A stretch of 64,000 nucleotides of DNA, taken from RFSX01 sp964495785. Its GTDB lineage: Bacteria > Bacteroidota > Bacteroidia > Chitinophagales > Saprospiraceae. Position numbers and translations under genes: made by a program. Below are positions 36,362-45,906 of this stretch, piece by piece. Where the stretch lies: positions 1-64,000 of the forward strand of contig CAZBXL010000001.1 of assembly GCA_964495785.1 (NCBI GenBank). Reading direction: 5' to 3'. The notes below the pieces were generated by a model. That model worked only from the letters and a program-made list of their open reading frames with translations. It did no database searches and was not told the origin of the DNA. Numbering within the stretch: the stretch's first letter is position 1; every line of letters starts with the position of its first letter.

Positions 36362-38818
36362 ATGTCTTTAAAGCATTTTATTTTTCTGATTGCAATATTT
36401 AATACTTCTCTGCTGATGAGTCAGAATAGACTTTCTGGAAGAGTTGTCAATGAGACAGGGGAGCCCTTGATAAGTGCTTCTGTATTCCTACACGGGACAG
36501 ATTATGCTGCTGTGACAGACGAAGATGGAGAGTTTGTATTAGATGGCATTGATAGCAACGAATATCAATTAAGGTGTACTTACATAGGTTACAAATCCCA
36601 CAAAGAATACATCGATATAGACGAAAGTTTTGAAATAGAAATAATTCTTGAAGGGTCTCCTTTTCAGGTAGCAGAAATAGAAATAACTGCAGCCGCATTA
36701 GGAGAAGAGTCGCCTTATGCTTACTCAGATCTCGATAAGGAACAGATAGATTTTAAAAATATTGCGCAAGACCTGCCATACCTTCTGGAGCATACACCTT
36801 CTATGGTCGTGACATCTGATGCAGGTGCAGGTATAGGATACACGTATATGCGTATCAGAGGTACTGATCCTACAGGAATCAATGTCACAATCAACGGCGT
36901 CCCACTTAATGATAGCGAAAGTCATGGAGTCTTTTGGGTGAATTTGCCAGACTTTGCTAACTCAGTAGACGAGATTCAGGTGCAGCGTGGTGCAGGTCCA
37001 TCGACTAATGGTGCTGGAGCATTTGGAGGTTCTATAGGCTTGAATACCAATAAGATCAATCAAAATCCAAGTATCACTTTCAATGGTACTTATGGCTCAT
37101 TTAATACCAAGAAAATCAGTGCAGAGTTAAGTACTGGACTCATTAACAACAGATTTACATTAGACGGACGATATTCTCTTATTCAATCTGATGGGTACAT
37201 AGACAGAGCTACATCTGATCTGCAATCCTACTTCTTTTCTGCTGCCGAGATAGGAGAGAACCACTCACTAAGATTTAATCTAATAGCAGGACAAGAGGTG
37301 ACCTATCAAGCATGGAATGGTGTTCCTCAGGTGAAGCTTTTTGGGACAGAAGAAGAACTTTTAGAGCATTATAATCTAAATTCTAACGGTGATTACAATA
37401 CAGTACAAGATAGCATCAACTTATTTGAATCTGGTAGAACATATAATGCTTATACCTATGAAAACCAGGTGGACGATTATAGGCAAAATCATTATCAACT
37501 TGTCTATGCTCTAAGGCCATCAGATAAGCTTAATCTCAATGCCACCGCCCACTATACTGCTGGCCAGGGGTTCTTTGAGACTTTCAGATTTGATGAGGAT
37601 ATCATTAATGATTATCCAGGTATTGAGGTTATGGATATAGATGGAGAGATGATCACAGATGCCAACCTCATCAGACGAAAGTGGCTTAAGAATGACTTCT
37701 TTGGCGTCATTCTGGATTCTGAATATGAAGCAAGTGATGCATTGCAATTTAAAGTTGGTGGAGCTGCTAATAGATATTTAGGAGACCATTTTGGCAAAGT
37801 CATATTCGTAGAAGGAGCCGTTAATCTTAATCCTCTACAGAATTACTATTTTAATCAATCCGTTAAGGATGATTATAACGTCTATGGCAAGGCAGAATAT
37901 GAAATCTCTTCTGGGCTGAATACATTCGTGGATCTTCAATATCGAGTTATAGATTACGATGCAGAAGGATTAGATGATAGCGGTCCTGTGGATATAGATG
38001 AGACATATAACTTTTTCAATCCGAAAGTAGGTTTATCATATCAGCTTAACGATCAAGGCTTAGTCTATGCATCTTTTGCTGTCGCTCAGAGAGAGCCGAC
38101 AAGATCAGATTTTGTTGATGCTATCGGGACAGGCATACCACGATCAGAGCGTCTCCATGACCTGGAAGTAGGGTATAGAGGTCAGGTCGGTAATGTAGGA
38201 TTAGAGTCTAATATCTATTTTATGAATTATACAGACCAGCTTGTATTAACGGGAGCAGTTAATAATGTAGGTGGTCCTATAAGAACTAATGTAGATAATA
38301 GTTACAGAGCAGGTATAGAATTATCTGGTACTTATCAGGTCAATACTAAATTAGATGCGAGAGCTAATTTGACTCTCAGTCGCAATAAAATAGATCAGTT
38401 TGATCAAGTTATTTTTGATTTTGCAAATGGTGTACCTGTAGTGACTCAGTTTAATGATTCAGATATCGCGTTCTCGCCTAATATTGTAGGGGGAAGTCAG
38501 ATCGATTATAAAGCGACCGATAAGCTAACTGTATCTTGGTTGAGTAAATATGTAGGGAGACAATTTTTAGATAATACATCAACAGAAGCCAAATCAATAA
38601 ATCCATTTTGGGTCAATGATCTATTGATTAATTACCAGATCAAAACTGATTATTTAAATAATCTTGAAGCTAAATTTCTTGTCAATAATATATTAGATAC
38701 TAAGTATGAATCTAATGGTTATACTTATAGCTATGACTTCTTAGGTGTCGTGACAGAAACTTACTTATATCCACAGGCAGGTATTAACTTCTTGTTGGGT
38801 CTGGAGTTGTCATTTTAG
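36362..38818 (+). CDS. TonB-dependent receptor, probable thiamine uptake
   Basis: The 818-residue protein has a signal peptide (MSLKHFIFLIAIFNTSLLMSQ) and a CarboxypepD_reg-like domain (about 22-100, LSGRVVNETGEPLISASVFL). A plug domain follows with MRIRGTDPTGINVTINGVPL and IQVQRGAGPSTNGAGAFGG, then a 22-strand-type barrel ending in an aromatic residue (LGLELSF). Its leader holds a TPP riboswitch, which is the best evidence that it imports thiamine or a thiamine precursor across the outer membrane, like OMR1 receptors of other Bacteroidota. A terminator follows the stop. The PnuC-type permease just upstream would complete the route. Confidence 0.92.
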   Translation: MSLKHFIFLIAIFNTSLLMSQNRLSGRVVNETGEPLISASVFLHGTDYAAVTDEDGEFVLDGIDSNEYQLRCTYIGYKSHKEYIDIDESFEIEIILEGSPFQVAEIEITAAALGEESPYAYSDLDKEQIDFKNIAQDLPYLLEHTPSMVVTSDAGAGIGYTYMRIRGTDPTGINVTINGVPLNDSESHGVFWVNLPDFANSVDEIQVQRGAGPSTNGAGAFGGSIGLNTNKINQNPSITFNGTYGSFNTKKISAELSTGLINNRFTLDGRYSLIQSDGYIDRATSDLQSYFFSAAEIGENHSLRFNLIAGQEVTYQAWNGVPQVKLFGTEEELLEHYNLNSNGDYNTVQDSINLFESGRTYNAYTYENQVDDYRQNHYQLVYALRPSDKLNLNATAHYTAGQGFFETFRFDEDIINDYPGIEVMDIDGEMITDANLIRRKWLKNDFFGVILDSEYEASDALQFKVGGAANRYLGDHFGKVIFVEGAVNLNPLQNYYFNQSVKDDYNVYGKAEYEISSGLNTFVDLQYRVIDYDAEGLDDSGPVDIDETYNFFNPKVGLSYQLNDQGLVYASFAVAQREPTRSDFVDAIGTGIPRSERLHDLEVGYRGQVGNVGLESNIYFMNYTDQLVLTGAVNNVGGPIRTNVDNSYRAGIELSGTYQVNTKLDARANLTLSRNKIDQFDQVIFDFANGVPVVTQFNDSDIAFSPNIVGGSQIDYKATDKLTVSWLSKYVGRQFLDNTSTEAKSINPFWVNDLLINYQIKTDYLNNLEAKFLVNNILDTKYESNGYTYSYDFLGVVTETYLYPQAGINFLLGLELSF

Positions 38819-38849
38819 ACATAGATTAAAATCAGAAATATATTCAGTA

Positions 38850-38881
38850 GGGTAGGCAAGAAATTGTCTATCCTTTTTTTT
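38850..38881 (+). terminator. Rho-independent terminator after the receptor gene
   Basis: GGGTAGGCAA pairs with TTGTCTATCC (two G-U pairs) around a GAAA tetraloop, followed by eight T. It lies 31 bases after the stop of the TonB receptor and ends that transcript. Confidence 0.8.
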
Positions 38882-39106
38882 GTAGTGATCATTTCGGTTT
38901 TACCTTTAGATCATATATTCAATGAAATGAATATTCTCATTAGTAAATAATACGAATGATGCTTTTACAATGATTTATAAACAGCTAATATATTTTAACA
39001 AAATACTTCATTAGATTCCATAATTTCGATGCGACTTAGCTTATAGGATTATGATTTATAAATGCTTCTACGTTGAGCTACAATATTCAAGAAATAGATA
39101 GACACT

Positions 39107-39832
39107 TTGCAGTTAACAAATAAGGAACCACGGATAAAATGTTACAAATGTATGAGGCCTTCCTGCACTTGTATTTGTCAGCATGTCAATCCTATAATGA
39201 CAAAATCTCGTTTTGTAATATTAATGCATCCGAAGGAATACAAGAAGGAAAGAAATGGAACAGGCCATATGACCAATCTCCAGCTTCATAATTCTGAAAT
39301 TATTGTTGGTGTCGATTTCAATAGTAATAATCGAGTGAATGAAATTCTGGCTACAGAAAAAAACACCTTCTTGCTTTATCCAGGTAAGGACAGTATCAAC
39401 TTATCGACAAGAGCCAGTTCAGAAATAAATGCAACTCTGGGTAGTCATCCGTGCATATTTATATTAGATGGTACATGGCCTTGCGCTCGCAAAATGCTTA
39501 AACTTAGCCCTAATTTACAGCGGCTTAGAAGAGTAAGTTTTGACAATAAGATAAAATCAAAATTTATTATCAAACAGCAGCCAGATGCACTCTGTCTTAG
39601 TACAATAGAATCTGTATATACAGTACTGAACTTACTTAATCAAAGCACCTTAGAAGCATGTGATACAAAACAATTTCTACTGCCTTTTGAGAAAATGCTC
39701 GAGTTTCAAATTGAGGCAATTCTTAATCCTGACAATAAGCATTACCGACCTACTTCTAATACCAAGATCGTTGCTAAAACGATGTACAAAAAGAACCCTC
39801 AAAGAAGCATCGTATTTGAAGGAGGAGAGTAA
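39107..39832 (+). CDS. DTW-domain tRNA-uridine aminocarboxypropyltransferase
   Basis: The 241-residue protein begins with a cysteine cluster, KCYKCMRPSCTCIC (C12 to C24), a probable zinc site. It then shows MHPKEYKKERNGTGHM, the DTW motif LDGTWPCARKML (D121, T123, W124) and KQQPDALCLSTIES. DTW enzymes (TapT/DTWD1-2) transfer the aminocarboxypropyl group of SAM to uridine in tRNA (acp3U). The start is a TTG at 39107; no in-frame ATG precedes the cysteine cluster. It is a single-gene unit between two terminated transcripts. Confidence 0.92.
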   Translation: MQLTNKEPRIKCYKCMRPSCTCICQHVNPIMTKSRFVILMHPKEYKKERNGTGHMTNLQLHNSEIIVGVDFNSNNRVNEILATEKNTFLLYPGKDSINLSTRASSEINATLGSHPCIFILDGTWPCARKMLKLSPNLQRLRRVSFDNKIKSKFIIKQQPDALCLSTIESVYTVLNLLNQSTLEACDTKQFLLPFEKMLEFQIEAILNPDNKHYRPTSNTKIVAKTMYKKNPQRSIVFEGGE

Positions 39833-40227
39833 ATCATATTCTTTAAAAGGCCTTAGTGCTTATGAGTAAGAGATAGGCATTACTTACCAAGCTATCTCGA
39901 TCTAAAACATTAATCTACTAATACTCTTGTACGCAGATTAATACTCATTAGGGTTTTCGAAACTTAGCATAGAGATGAGGTCTTATTCCAACTTAAGCAC
40001 ATAATGTCCCATTTGATTTAAGTATAATGTTCCATACATGTTTATAGCTGTATGATTTATAATGGGGCATTTCAATCAGCTATAAGTACTATCCCATAAG
40101 ACGGTCTTAAAGTCCCTAATGATTAAATGAAAGGTGCCTTTGAATTCTACTTATAAAAAAAGGCTGCTCATAAAAATGAGCAGCCTGTAATTTTGATATT
40201 CTGAAAATGATTCAGAATTTATATCTC
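39833..40227. other. Convergent intergenic region with repeats
   Basis: These 395 bases lie between the convergent DTW gene and PA-domain gene. There is no convincing ORF. Three similar 13-mers of the form T/CATAATG-NNN-CAT occur at 40000-40012, 40023-40035 and 40058-40070. A perfect 9-base inverted repeat TTATAGCTG / CAGCTATAA (40042-40050 and 40077-40085) encloses the third. Near the right end is a strong minus-strand terminator, listed separately. The repeats could be a decayed mobile element or regulatory hairpin; neither is proven. Confidence 0.45.
40154..40185 (-). terminator. Rho-independent terminator of the PA-domain gene
   Basis: On the minus strand GGCTGCTCAT pairs perfectly with ATGAGCAGCC around a four-base loop and is followed by seven T. 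It lies 42 bases after the stop of the PA-domain gene. Confidence 0.9.
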
Positions 40228-42651
40228 TTATTGTATGATAACCTTCTTACTTGTAAGACCGTCTTCTGTTCTAACATTTAAGCTATAGATACCAGCCGGT
40301 ACAGTAGCTACATTCATTTCTAATACTCCAGATGTAGAGTTATAGTTTTGAGTAGCGATTACTCTACCTTGTACATCAACCAATTCTAAGTTAATGTCAG
40401 TAGCCGCATCTAAGTTCATATCTACATATAACATCTCAGAAACTGGATTAGGGAATACAGATATAGACTGATCATCAAGAAGATCTTCAGTATCAGTTGC
40501 ACCTAATGGCTTAATCGTTAATGGCATATATACAGTGAAGTTATTGCCAGTACCATAAGTTCTGTCTTCTTCGTCACCATCTATACCTACTGCTAACATG
40601 AATCCACCTCCTCTGTACTCATTGAATTGTTGAGTGAAGGCTAAGTTCGTACCACCATAGTAGTGTGGTAAGTCTGCTTGTGGCGTGGCTAATGTTCTCA
40701 ATGGAGCTGCAGTAGAAGATAATGGAGAGAAACTAGCCATCATGATATAATCACCATCATCAGCTAATTCGATCTCAGCATCTACATCATTAGGATTAGT
40801 TAATTCTACGAATAGATTAGTAAAGTCCTCTGGCATTGAGCTAGATACGATTCTTCTAGAACTACCTACAAGAACTCTTTCTCCTGGCTGACATTGGAAG
40901 TCACCATCATCTAACCATCTGAATAATTGGAAATTTATGATAGCGTTAAATTCAAGAGGATTACCGTTATCATCATTTTCTGGTTCGAAACCAAATCTAC
41001 ATGATGTAGCCTTAAATCCAGAACCATTAGGGATTTTGTAGTATTGTCCTATTGAGTAAAATGCTTCGTCTGGTACAGCGATATATGCATCATTACCAGC
41101 AGCAATTACTGCATCTCTATCTATTTTTCTAAAAGTATCTCCTCCTATTTCGAATCCAACACTCTGAGTATTATTAGCTGTATTTACATCGTCATCAGTA
41201 TTGACTGTATATCTGATCTCATAGCTACCTTCATCAAGTTCTCCTGTAAATCTGTCAGGGAATACTCTGTTCTCATCTAAGACGCCACATCCGATATCTG
41301 GATAATTTTGACTATCTGTATACACTGATGTTCCAGTCGTTAGATTAAAGATTTCTACATCTACAGATGTGTTAGTTGCCGTTCCAGCTTCAAGATTCTC
41401 TACATCAATAATAAATGCAGCCTCATCTACTTGAGATGCAGGTGTTACTAAGTTAGGGTAATTAGCAAAGAAAGGGTTAGCGCTAAGGTCTACTGTTGTA
41501 GGTACCTCATTGATAATAACGTCATCTATAGCCCAGAAGTAAAAAGCTCCTCTGTATAAAAATGCAAATCTAAACTGAGATACATCGTTATACCCACATA
41601 ATGGAACTGATCTTGTATCATCAACTCTTGTGTTAACAGCAATATCTGAGTTAATAGCAATTGTATCAGCAAAAGTTGCACCTCCATCTCTACTTAATAG
41701 TAAGAAATACTCACTTTGGAATTGTCTAACGCTTTGTGTCCAAGACACCTCAAAACCTTGAGTGCTATTAAGAGCAGCTAAATCAATATCTGGTGATATT
41801 AATAAACCCTCGCAAAATAATCCAGCTCCAGCATCACTAATACATACACCGTCATTGAATCCTGTTCCTGCAGCTCCATCAGCTTCTCCAGCTGTGTCAT
41901 AGAAGTCAGAATCAAACAACATAACACCATTACAAGCTGTAGGTGTCTGTGCAAAACCTGCGTTAGTACCGAATGCTCCTCTATCAAGTATCGCATCGAT
42001 GTCATAGAACCATCCTCCATCTTCAAGGCTTGAACCGTCTCCTTTATCTACAGACCAGCCATTAAGACCTCCGTTGAATGCACCTTCACCATTAGCTCCC
42101 CATACTACTTCAGGACCGTAATCAGGCATAGCACATTCAAATGTGAATGCTATTGTTGTAGTACCAGACTCTAAATCTAATTTTAAAGTTTGGCAATCAT
42201 TGAAAGATATTCCTACTACTAATGCAGTTACATCATCTGTTACTGTTCCTGCAGCAACACCAGGAATAATTGCAGCATCAGATATATCATCACCAGTTGT
42301 TGGATCTAACTGAGAGTTACAGATAACTACAGCTACTGCTCCTGCAGCTTGTGCATTTCTTACTTTATCTATAAAAGAACAAGTCCCTCTATCGATAACA
42401 GCAATATCATCCATAAAGTCCATAGTGATAGGCTCACATGCGTCACTACCCGGATCTACGCCATCATCAACTAAAGTTGCTTCAGCATTTACAGCTAATG
42501 TGTTGTCTCCGAAAGCTCCGAGGACGAAATCATACTGAGTGGAATTACCATTGTTGGTAACCACCATTTGATTAATGTTCTGTGCACTTAATATCCCTAC
42601 AGAAAGGACAGAAAATAATGCAAAAACAATTTTTGTAAAGTTTAATTTCAT
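40228..42651 (-). CDS. Secreted PA-domain protein with T9SS type A sorting domain
   Basis: The 807-residue protein has a signal peptide (MKLNFTKIVFALFSVLSVGILSAQ) and a protease-associated (PA) domain around residues 70-175 (IAVIDRGTCSFIDKVRNAQAAGAVAVVI). Next come a jelly-roll-like region with paired cysteines and LLLSRDGGATF, and further beta-sandwich repeats. The type A T9SS tail is SVFPNPVSEMLYVDM ... VPAGIYSLNVRTEDG. PA domains usually regulate or recruit substrates for peptidases, but no catalytic peptidase motif is seen. Its gene has codons with unusually many GCA/GCT/TCT and its own strong terminator, which fits high expression. Function is unknown. Confidence 0.85.
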   Translation of the reverse strand: MKLNFTKIVFALFSVLSVGILSAQNINQMVVTNNGNSTQYDFVLGAFGDNTLAVNAEATLVDDGVDPGSDACEPITMDFMDDIAVIDRGTCSFIDKVRNAQAAGAVAVVICNSQLDPTTGDDISDAAIIPGVAAGTVTDDVTALVVGISFNDCQTLKLDLESGTTTIAFTFECAMPDYGPEVVWGANGEGAFNGGLNGWSVDKGDGSSLEDGGWFYDIDAILDRGAFGTNAGFAQTPTACNGVMLFDSDFYDTAGEADGAAGTGFNDGVCISDAGAGLFCEGLLISPDIDLAALNSTQGFEVSWTQSVRQFQSEYFLLLSRDGGATFADTIAINSDIAVNTRVDDTRSVPLCGYNDVSQFRFAFLYRGAFYFWAIDDVIINEVPTTVDLSANPFFANYPNLVTPASQVDEAAFIIDVENLEAGTATNTSVDVEIFNLTTGTSVYTDSQNYPDIGCGVLDENRVFPDRFTGELDEGSYEIRYTVNTDDDVNTANNTQSVGFEIGGDTFRKIDRDAVIAAGNDAYIAVPDEAFYSIGQYYKIPNGSGFKATSCRFGFEPENDDNGNPLEFNAIINFQLFRWLDDGDFQCQPGERVLVGSSRRIVSSSMPEDFTNLFVELTNPNDVDAEIELADDGDYIMMASFSPLSSTAAPLRTLATPQADLPHYYGGTNLAFTQQFNEYRGGGFMLAVGIDGDEEDRTYGTGNNFTVYMPLTIKPLGATDTEDLLDDQSISVFPNPVSEMLYVDMNLDAATDINLELVDVQGRVIATQNYNSTSGVLEMNVATVPAGIYSLNVRTEDGLTSKKVIIQ

Positions 42652-42765
42652 AAGTGTTTAATTTTTTTTGGTATGTCTCAATTTAAAAATTCGCTTAATA
42701 ACGCTGACTAAAGTAATAATAAAACTGAAGCCATTTATAGTGATTTACCCTATAATTAAGGTAGA

Positions 42766-43719
42766 CTATTCGCTTTCCGATATAAATGTCTGAAAATCAG
42801 CCATGTTTATATATGAAACCCCTTGCTTTTTGCAGACAAATACCCCACATTTATTAGCGATAGTAGCCATTATATCGGTTTTTATATCATAAATCAGTAG
42901 TGTCGACAACACGCTTATCACAGTATCTCCAGCCCCAGATACATCAGCAGATTCAACAGATATACCCTCTATGATTCCATAGTCATCTCCCTTCTGATAG
43001 TATATACCTTTCTCAGCAAGCGTGACGAATATTTGTTGAGCATGCTGCAACTTAAGTTCTTTAATTGCTCTATTTATCTCCTTACTATTCGCAGATATTG
43101 GCTTTCCATATTGCTGGGATAGTTCTTTGAGATTAGGTTTAAATAAATCGCATTCAGAAAGTTGTAGGAAATTATCACTTTTAGGATCTACCGATAGCTT
43201 GATGTTTTTTTGTTTACAGATTTTTTGTATTTCAGATATTATCGCTTTACTCAGTAGTCCTTTGTTGTAATCCTGTATCAGAATAAGATCAACTTCATTA
43301 TGTGTACTTTGTTTGATTTGACTTAAAATACAATCTTCGATATCCGAACTTACGGGTTCTCTACTTTCATTATCTACTCTCAGATATTGTTTGAATTTTG
43401 AATCTACATAACGCGTCTTTACCGTGGTAGGTCTTGATTCATCTTTTGTAAGATAGACAGGAATATTATTCTGATTGCATAGTTGTATTAATTGATCTCC
43501 TTCTTTGTCATTTCCTATTATAGATATAAGTGACACATCCTGATTTAGTTTCTTAAGATTGTAAGCGACATTAGCGGCACCTCCTAATCTTAATTCGGTC
43601 CTTTCGTAATCTATAATGGCGCAGTCAGCTTCAGGTGATTGTCTATTGTGTTGACCTATTACATACTTGTCTAACATGACATCCCCTACGACTAGTATCT
43701 TGGAAATTTTATTTTTCAT
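42766..43719 (-). CDS. PfkB-family sugar kinase (HldE kinase domain-like)
   Basis: The 317-residue protein has KILVVGDVMLDKYVIGQ, LRLGGAANVAYNLKKLN, LILIQDYNKGLLSKAI and the C-terminal ribokinase signature VESADVSGAGDTVISVLS. The opening and substrate region (RQSPEADCAIIDY) resemble the kinase half of HldE/RfaE, which makes heptose-1,7-bisphosphate for ADP-heptose. The nucleotidyltransferase half of HldE is absent. The gene overlaps the Kdo transferase gene by four bases, supporting a role in LPS core synthesis. Whether the substrate is a heptose phosphate is inferred. Confidence 0.85.
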   Translation of the reverse strand: MKNKISKILVVGDVMLDKYVIGQHNRQSPEADCAIIDYERTELRLGGAANVAYNLKKLNQDVSLISIIGNDKEGDQLIQLCNQNNIPVYLTKDESRPTTVKTRYVDSKFKQYLRVDNESREPVSSDIEDCILSQIKQSTHNEVDLILIQDYNKGLLSKAIISEIQKICKQKNIKLSVDPKSDNFLQLSECDLFKPNLKELSQQYGKPISANSKEINRAIKELKLQHAQQIFVTLAEKGIYYQKGDDYGIIEGISVESADVSGAGDTVISVLSTLLIYDIKTDIMATIANKCGVFVCKKQGVSYINMADFQTFISESE

Positions 43720-44930
43720 TTAAGTACTGCTTGGATATCTTTTGTTAATAGATGGAGTTGGCTTTGGTTGTTTGATATGAATCTGTCACTTCGTGATTTA
43801 TAAGACTTTGAGTCAATCGCTTCTAAGATATTTATAGTTTCACCAAAAGAGTGTTTTGATTCCATTACATGTAGCAATTTATCTTTTGAGAGAGAGACGG
43901 CCATCGGAAATTTCTTAATATTTGGACCACAAAATACTTTTACGCCATAGACTAATGGTTCTATGATATTATGAGGTCCCTTAGAAAATCCTCCGCCTAC
44001 ATACGCTATGTCTGCAAATCTATATAAGTACTTAAGGTCACCTAATGTATTGATAATTAAGATATTAGATTCTTTATTTTCAGTGTATTTTGCGTAAGGC
44101 AAATTTAATTGATCTGTGATTTTTTGTATGAATGAGCTATAAATGTCATGGGGTGCTATTATATAATTGTACTCAGGATGACTATTAATGTATGAGCTTA
44201 CCATCTCTATGTCTTCATCGGTTAAGCTCCCAATGATAATCAATTTCTTTTCTGGATTTGATATTTTGATACTTGGATAATTTTCCAGTTTATTCTCTAT
44301 GGCTTTATCTATCCGTGTGTCACCTATTACCTTTACGTTATTAAAATTATGTAATTCTAATATTTCTTTTGAATCGTTGTTGTGAGCAAAAATAATTTTA
44401 GAATCGCGTATATGTTTCAAAAAAGGAGAAGCTATTTTTCTAAATAAATATGAATCTTGATTAAGATGTAAACTTGTAAAATAATAAGGGACTTTCTTTT
44501 CTTTCAATACAGTTAGTAGATTGAACCAAAAATCATATTTTATAAAAATAACAGCTTTAGGTTTTATAATATCGATAAGCTTTTTTTGATTTTGTTGTGT
44601 GTCTAATGGTAAGTATATTTTCATAAAGTTAGAGTCTTCAAAACTTACATTAGTATACCCAGAAGGGGAGAAGAAACTCACTATAATTTTTAAATTTTGA
44701 ATATGACTTCTAAGATCTTCGATGATGGGTTTTGACATTTCATATTCCCCATATGATGCCGCGTGTACTATCACGATGGGAGCATTACCCCAATTTTTTA
44801 TATCTGACTTTATTGCAGAAAATTGTCCTCTACGACCCCTAATCCAGAGTGCAGCTTTTTTATTAAATATAGAACTTATGAAAATGAGAATACCATATAT
44901 CCTAATGCCTATGCTGTACAAAAACATCAT
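43716..44930 (-). CDS. waaA: 3-deoxy-D-manno-octulosonic acid transferase (Kdo transferase)
   Basis: The 404-residue GT-B protein of the GT30 family has an N-terminal membrane anchor (about 2-25), RGRRGQFS and IVIVHAASYGEYEMSKPIIEDLR with the catalytic glutamate of the ASxGE region. It also has FFSPSGYTN, YLPLDTQQNQKKLIDIIKPKAVIFIKYDFW, and the C-terminal YVGGGFSKGPHNIIEPLVYG. It adds Kdo to lipid A precursor at the inner membrane. It overlaps the downstream PfkB kinase gene by four bases and follows a barrel-protein gene by six bases, so all three form one unit. Confidence 0.95.
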   Translation of the reverse strand: MMFLYSIGIRIYGILIFISSIFNKKAALWIRGRRGQFSAIKSDIKNWGNAPIVIVHAASYGEYEMSKPIIEDLRSHIQNLKIIVSFFSPSGYTNVSFEDSNFMKIYLPLDTQQNQKKLIDIIKPKAVIFIKYDFWFNLLTVLKEKKVPYYFTSLHLNQDSYLFRKIASPFLKHIRDSKIIFAHNNDSKEILELHNFNNVKVIGDTRIDKAIENKLENYPSIKISNPEKKLIIIGSLTDEDIEMVSSYINSHPEYNYIIAPHDIYSSFIQKITDQLNLPYAKYTENKESNILIINTLGDLKYLYRFADIAYVGGGFSKGPHNIIEPLVYGVKVFCGPNIKKFPMAVSLSKDKLLHVMESKHSFGETINILEAIDSKSYKSRSDRFISNNQSQLHLLTKDIQAVLK

Positions 44931-44936
44931 TGTGAT

Positions 44937-45686
44937 CTAATAGTAAATCTCTTCTGATTCTCTTAAATCAAATATAGGAAGATACCACTTAGCTGATAGA
45001 CCTATCAACACATCTAATCGCCTGGTATCATCAGGTAACTGAGTGTCAAAATTGACAGCTCTTGTATTTTTTGTAAAAGCCTGATTAAAAGTTAGTGCAA
45101 TTTCATAATTGACACTTTTGCTTTTACCAATATGCAGGTATTTAATAGCTTGCTTTATATAGGGACCCATTGTATTGCGGTCATAGCCTTTAGAATAGTT
45201 GCCAGAGAACTGAGTGGCATTGTTAGAGTCGTCTTGGATTCTAATATTATGCTGTATCATCCCGAATCCTAAGCCAATAGCGAATCCAGCTTTAGGGTTT
45301 TTCTTGATAGGAAGGATTATTTTATTTGCATACACTCCTAATGCAACGCCTCTTTGTCTAAGGAATACGTCAGCCAATGATCCATTACTGCCTAATATTC
45401 TTCCGTTGTCTAATCTTAGAGGAGCGAGGACATCCTCTCTTACATTATCTCCAAACAATAAACCTCCCTCCAATCCATAGGTGCCATTAAACTTAGCATT
45501 GTAGAACTCTAAGGAAAATGTAGCTCTAAAGTTAACTCCAAATCTATCAGCCATATCAGCCATAGGGATGTCTATCCCATAGCCAAATCCCAATCCTATG
45601 AAGTTTTCTTCTCTATAGTTTTCTTGACTATAAGCTTGCATCAAGCCTAATACTAAGCTCATTGTTATGAGGATTCTGCATATCAT
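44937..45686 (-). CDS. Outer-membrane beta-barrel-like protein of unknown function
   Basis: The 249-residue protein has a signal peptide (MICRILITMSLVLGLMQAYSQ). Alternating strands with glycine and aromatic residues follow (FIGLGFGYGIDIPM, FGVNFRATFSLEFYN, GLEGGLLFGDNV, AGFAIGLGFGMI, LIGLSAKWYLPIF), as in small outer-membrane barrels. It lies six bases upstream of the Kdo transferase gene and is probably the first gene of that operon. A link to LPS or surface assembly is inferred from that position only; no family name is recognised. Confidence 0.65.
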   Translation of the reverse strand: MICRILITMSLVLGLMQAYSQENYREENFIGLGFGYGIDIPMADMADRFGVNFRATFSLEFYNAKFNGTYGLEGGLLFGDNVREDVLAPLRLDNGRILGSNGSLADVFLRQRGVALGVYANKIILPIKKNPKAGFAIGLGFGMIQHNIRIQDDSNNATQFSGNYSKGYDRNTMGPYIKQAIKYLHIGKSKSVNYEIALTFNQAFTKNTRAVNFDTQLPDDTRRLDVLIGLSAKWYLPIFDLRESEEIYY

Positions 45687-45906
45687 GTGATAAAGTTAAG
45701 TAAAACCCCTAAGTCTTAATGTCCTGATCACTTATTAAGCGATCAGATATTGATATCATATGTATAAAGATGTTATAATGAGTTATTTACATATGATAGT
45801 TGCGTCTATAAGAGTGATATTATGTAATTTCGCCTCTTAATGATATATAGAGATTATATTTAATGTATAATATCTAAGATTTAGACAATAACAACTAAGA
45901 TAGACC

